Positions 59,638-64,000 of a stretch of 64,000 nucleotides of DNA are shown here, one piece after another. A model generated the notes under the pieces. That model had not been told where the DNA came from and did not search any database. It saw only the letters and a program-made list of their open reading frames with translations. Positions within the stretch are counted from its first letter, which is position 1; the number at the start of each line of letters is the position of its first letter. A program made the position numbers and the translations under genes. This DNA comes from Heliopora coerulea (Eukaryota > Cnidaria > Anthozoa > Scleralcyonacea > Helioporidae), in the NCBI GenBank assembly GCA_030142905.1, contig JASJOG010000200.1:62001-126000 (forward strand). Direction: 5' to 3'.

Positions 59638-59727
59638 AGACACATGGCATTGTTCAGTGGTTAAATCGGGTGCAGATCCCTTTTTGCACACTTGCTTCGA
59701 TATAAAAATGATCTTTGAACAGCTGAT
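59638..59727 (-). CDS. possible cassette exon (90 nt), copy B
   Basis: Counterpart of 30350-30439 with conserved splice sites and an open phase-0 frame (IISKQV-like core). The phase conflict with its neighbours is the same as in copy A. Confidence 0.25.
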
Positions 59728-59978
59728 CTACAGGACAAACAGAAAAATTAGGGCCACTGGTGATTGCACAATGGAAATTATAATCATAACTACAAACATT
59801 GTATTTGTGCTATAGGAACTATATTATATGTAAAATAACAAAATGTAGAAACCCAAAAAGTAAGCAGTCGTCAGCTGAACACACTTTTCTCAATAAAAAA
59901 AGTTACAGTCAGTGCTGCTACCCCTTAAGTACATTGTACAACGTATTAATTTTTTTAATCCTTCAGTTTTCTCTATAC

Positions 59979-60049
59979 CCATATGATTAATTGCAATTGC
60001 ATTTCTCTTGATAAAATGTTCAGTTGCAACTGTTAAATTTCTTTTTCCA
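59979..60049 (-). CDS. unrecognised gene copy B, internal exon (71 nt)
   Basis: Reads GKRNLTVATEHF...INHM, bounded by TTTTTTTCACAG and GTATAG. Phase 1 out, compatible with 59079-59186. Confidence 0.35.
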
Positions 60050-62192
60050 CTGTGAAAAAAATCCCAGGAACTCGCAACATGGTGGCACTATGACCAGGTG
60101 CTGCAAGTGACAACCAACAAAAGTTAAAAACTGAGTGGACAATCAATATCAATTTTCTATCTCTGGTTTTTGTGCTAAAATGACCTTTAATCGTATAAGT
60201 ACTTGATTAGATCACCAGTGACAATAGACAGGTAGAATGTGTCCTTTTATTGTAATGCAATAATGGCCAACCAAGAGTATAACAAAGCCACAGAAATACT
60301 GTGCTGTACAGTAATGTAAATACATGTACAGCAGTAAAATTTAACAGGAAAAATAGTTCAGGAAAGGAAACATGTATATTAAGTATTTTTCCATGTCACT
60401 GTGAACAACACCTAGCACACTAACTACAACACTTAAAAACCAGGCAACTATAGTCAAATCTGCATTAATTTTTTTCTCTCTGTTCTCAGTACTGGTGCAG
60501 TTCAGTTCAGCTACATGTGCAATATGATCAGATTCCAACATTTTCATGTGGAAATTTCCCATTCTATGGAATGTATCGTACATTTTCACCATTTCCCCTT
60601 AAAACAGTAGTTTTACAGTTGCTACATGGATACTTGGCTTGAGTGAGATGGGACAGACAGAACACTTGAGTTTATCAGAGATGGCAGAGACCCAGAGTTA
60701 ATCCTAAATGTACAGTACGTCAACTTGCTACTGACTTGAAGGTTTTTCCATGGTCTTGTATGGAAGAGTTTAATTTTATTTTTAACCTCACATGTTAAAT
60801 TAATCATGTTCCTTAACAACACTACACTAAGATGGATAAAGAGCAGTTCAACTGTTCAGCCACTCATTGAAACATTCCTAAAGATTATTAAAATTACAAT
60901 TTTAAAGAGCATGTTAAAGTAAAGAGCCTTAGTTGTAAAAAGTACCCTAGCCATGAAGAAATAACAATACAGAAGCATTCTGGAAAATTACCTAGCTTAC
61001 TGTACACTATAATCATACTTTATATGCATTAGTTAAAAACTATCCAAATAATTAGTCAGGCTCTTCAAATGGAAACACCTACCAAACATATTTTTTAAAA
61101 TTTCAAGAGGGTACAACCATAAACATAGAATTCATTTTGCTTTTAGTGTCATGAGCATCCTAGTAATGTGCTTCTAGAGTACAGAGTACTTCTTAAAACT
61201 TCCAAATTGACTTAAACAATTAAGAAGACAGTGGATGTATTAAAATCCTCATGGGTAAAAACAAATAAAAGCATATTTTCTCAAACAAAACTTTTCACAC
61301 ACTGTACACTAAAACAGCTGTGTGCTAAAACCAACATGATAATGATGCAAAGTACAATCAGAGTAAAGCCTGGTTCACATCAGTGACATAAGCACAAGGA
61401 TAACATCAATACAAAAATTGGCATGATATCTCCTCTGGGACTTGTAAAGATAAACAACAAGAACTTTTTTGTGTTTCATCTTTTGTTTGGCTCTTGACTT
61501 GTGCTATGACTATGATCTTATGCTTATGATTACATGTATGATCCTTATGTTGCAGCCTTGACTTAACTCCTTTGTTTAGCTTTTTGTTTTGTCCTTGCTC
61601 TTATGCTTATACTCACGTGCCACCCAGGCTTAACTTTTCTTGTAATGTATTGTTGTTAGCAGTGAGTGACCGTTTTTGGAGATACAGTGTATGCCCAAAA
61701 CATAATGGCCCAATAACATTCTACTGGTGACAAATCACTACAGCCAAAACTTTTTCATTAAAAAACATCACTTACAGTAGCAGCAACTGCTACAAAAGTA
61801 TGTAAAATGTATATCTTACAGGTAATGGCAATTTATACAATCATGGAAAATGCAAATTGAATGCAAAATATAGCATATTATAACTATAGAATTCATGGAA
61901 GCTGAATACTCCATTATTCTAATGATTTTTATACTTCCCCTTAATTTAGCATATTTTCCCAGAAAATTTGCCATAGATATTCCATTGACACTTATTTGCC
62001 TCCCTCCCACTAACTCACACTCATGCACACAAGACTAGGATATCTGGTACAGCCACTAACAATAGTCAGAAATGGTTCAAAACATGCAACTTCAAATCCT
62101 GATGTACATGTAATTGACTAATGCTGTACTATAAAAAACCCAATTTTATTTAAGCTAGCTCCCCTTTTAGAGGCTGTGGCTCAAATCAAATA

Positions 62193-62395
62193 TTTAATCC
62201 TTTTTTCCCAAGGGTGCATTCCTATGATGAGTAAAATCATCCAGCATTAGCCAGAATAAAATATTAAAGTGAGTACTTTCCCCTGAATGGCTTAAGAGGA
62301 CAGTGTTTAACCCTCTAATACCCAGGGTGCACCCCTGTGACAAGTAAAATTGTCTGGCACTAGCCACAGTAAAGTACTAAGTTGATCCCTTGTCC
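62193..62395. repeat. two tandem copies of the GTAAAATCGTC-type repeat, copy B
   Basis: Counterpart of 33588-33795, same two-unit organisation. Confidence 0.55.
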
Positions 62396-62415
62396 TCCTT
62401 ACTGGACTAATCTTT

Positions 62416-62754
62416 ATGAAAATGGGCTTGGGGTGTTTTGATGTTGTTTACCAGGGCTGCGAGATTAATTGCATCTGGTTTGCCCATCTGGATCCCAAGC
62501 TAACATTACATATTGTCATAGGAGGTCCAGTATCAAACAAAGTTTGTACACTAAAGTACAACGTGATACTCAAATGTTCATTGAGCTCAAATCCTCAAAA
62601 AATATTCCTGAGCCTCAAATGGAGACAAATCCTGCAAGCTGACTATTACAACTGTATGTGTTTGACTGATAAGTCGTTTTACACTCACAATCCTGCTGAT
62701 TATTGCAGTAATTGGTTCATAATCCCAGTCTGGGCAATTTACATGATTTTCTAA
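62416..62754 (+). other. 112-codon ORF, copy B
   Basis: Same length and frame as 33811-34149. Unrecognised. Confidence 0.2.
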
Positions 62755-64000
62755 TTGTGGAGAATCAATTTTTTGAGAAAGGTCAGACATAGAATGCTGC
62801 ACTCTCATTCTTTAGCTTCTTATATCCTGTTAAATTTGTGAGTTTAAAATGATGTACTATAATTTATACCTTCAATGAAACAAAAGAGATAACAAGTAAG
62901 CAAGCTGTTATAGTAAGAAGAAGCAACAACAATGGTGCTTTGGAAGAAGCATATCTTTGATTGTTCTGATAGCTTTTCAGCACTTAAGCTGCTGCAAATA
63001 ACACTGCAGCAATGTATTAGAAATGCAAAATTTAGTCAAACTCATTCAATTATGAAATGCAAAACTGGAAATTAATAATTTCTGACTGTTCTATAATTAG
63101 TTAATCACCAATGATGCAGTAATTGGTAATTTGCTTAAACCTTGAGCTGCAGGAACTTTCAGCCACCAGAACTCTACCAGGACTCTGTTCCATTCCTCTG
63201 TCTCATAAACTGCACAAAATTTCTAACATGATAAGGGTAATTCCATGGTGACTCATGTTACATTCTGAACAAAATTATCAGAGTAATTTTGATCTGGTGT
63301 AATAACTAATATATTGACTTTCACATTAGCCCTGAATATGTATGTTCCCAAAATAACTTGTTATGTTTAAATTCTTGCCAACTTTTTTTTTTCAAAAAAT
63401 GTCATCACTACCATGGAATTACCCATAAGCATTATCAATGTGCAAGCATATATTGACTGATTGGAAAACATTTGTCCACCTTGAACTCTGAGAAAATATT
63501 TCCCAGCTCTATGTGATAGATAGAATATGAGTCTCAAATCTGTATCCAATTTACAAGGCAAGCCATAGTAAATCACACACACATCAGATGCAAATATTGT
63601 GTCTTTCTTAAAACACAGATACATATAAATGGCCATGTTCATCAGTTATTTTGAAGTTTCTGCAAATTTTAATGTAGAAAATTGAAGAGAAAAGTTCATC
63701 ATTCTAATTAGTATTCTCTATCCAATTTACAAAATACTAATTAGGAGCCAAAATCTTTTGTGTTTTCTTCATGCATTACTAATGAGTTTTTTAAATAACA
63801 TATAGAAAATAGCTTGAGTGACTCTATGCTCTGACAGAAACATCAATGACATCATTTTGACTGGAAAAATACCAAGCAGGAACATGAGCCACAGCTGCAG
63901 CTGAGTGTCCCAGGTTTTTTCCAGTTGGAATGGGATCATGACTGCTTCTGTCACAGTACAAAAACACAAAACCTATTTTCTATTTGTTTTATAGAATAAC

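Larger units (their letters stand above)
44861..64000 (+). repeat. duplicated unit, copy B (runs off the window)
   Basis: Collinear with 3156-35064. Private insertions here are about 47971-48413, 52130-53345 and 56155-57392. The homology is still continuing at base 64000 (TATAGAATAAC, equal to 35064), so the right boundary is not visible. Confidence 0.85.

Noticed and set aside
1..64000. LTR retrotransposon, endogenous virus or CRISPR array
   Set aside because: No long direct terminal repeats with gag/pol order, no envelope-like ORF and no regular spacer-repeat pattern were seen; all RT fragments are of LINE type.

Overview
This is a repeat-rich, intron-containing animal genome segment. It is most likely from a cnidarian, probably a stony coral. 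The reasons are CR1/L2-like LINEs whose ORF1 carries an SGNH esterase, tRNA-headed SINE-like repeats, a pogo/Tigger element, abundant short foldback elements, and a dispersed GTAAAATCGTC-type repeat that I associate with coral genomes. The species assignment is inference. There is no bacterial-style operon, rRNA or CRISPR array.

The backbone is a large imperfect duplication. Copy A (about 3156-35064) and copy B (about 44861-64000, running off the end) align in the same orientation along their shared DNA. Copy A is about 13 kb longer, mostly from unshared blocks. A weaker match of 1861-2140 to 34875-35190 hints at a third, older unit upstream.

The best protein-coding signal is a flavin amine oxidase (L-amino-acid-oxidase-like) gene at the start of each unit. 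Copy A shows three phase-compatible exons (2923-3090, 3982-4065, 4398-5623). Copy B shows only the last two (45654-45731, 46063-47270). The Rossmann-fold N-terminus of both lies outside the window or is lost, and the exon carrying the GAMRLP substrate-binding motif was not found for copy B. Further into each unit, on the minus strand, three short exons with conserved splice sites suggest a second, unrecognised gene (29536-30766 and 58863-60049).

The rest is mobile DNA. 1-1285 is the 3' part of a LINE. 6483-10140 is a CR1-like LINE embedded in a (CATC)n tract. 11690-12110 is an inverted SINE composite. 13960-19600 is a second LINE whose 3' UTR is split by a 2.8-kb Tigger element (16749-19526), which carries a broken transposase and an antisense HIRAN-domain ORF. 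32503-33177 is a LINE 3' fragment. Between the two copies lie Penelope-like remnants around a Tc1-like transposase (about 37020-38840) and a nearly full-length minus-strand CR1-like LINE (38844-44160) with a 382-bp hAT-type MITE inside it. Copy B has its own private insertions: a hAT-like MITE at 47971-48413 and a LINE fragment at 56155-57392.

Because the two copies act as filled and empty sites for each other, many insertions can be delimited directly. No clearly new gene system is present. The most unusual items are the HIRAN ORF inside the Tigger element, the inverted tRNA-headed SINE pairs, and the exon-depleted oxidase paralogue.
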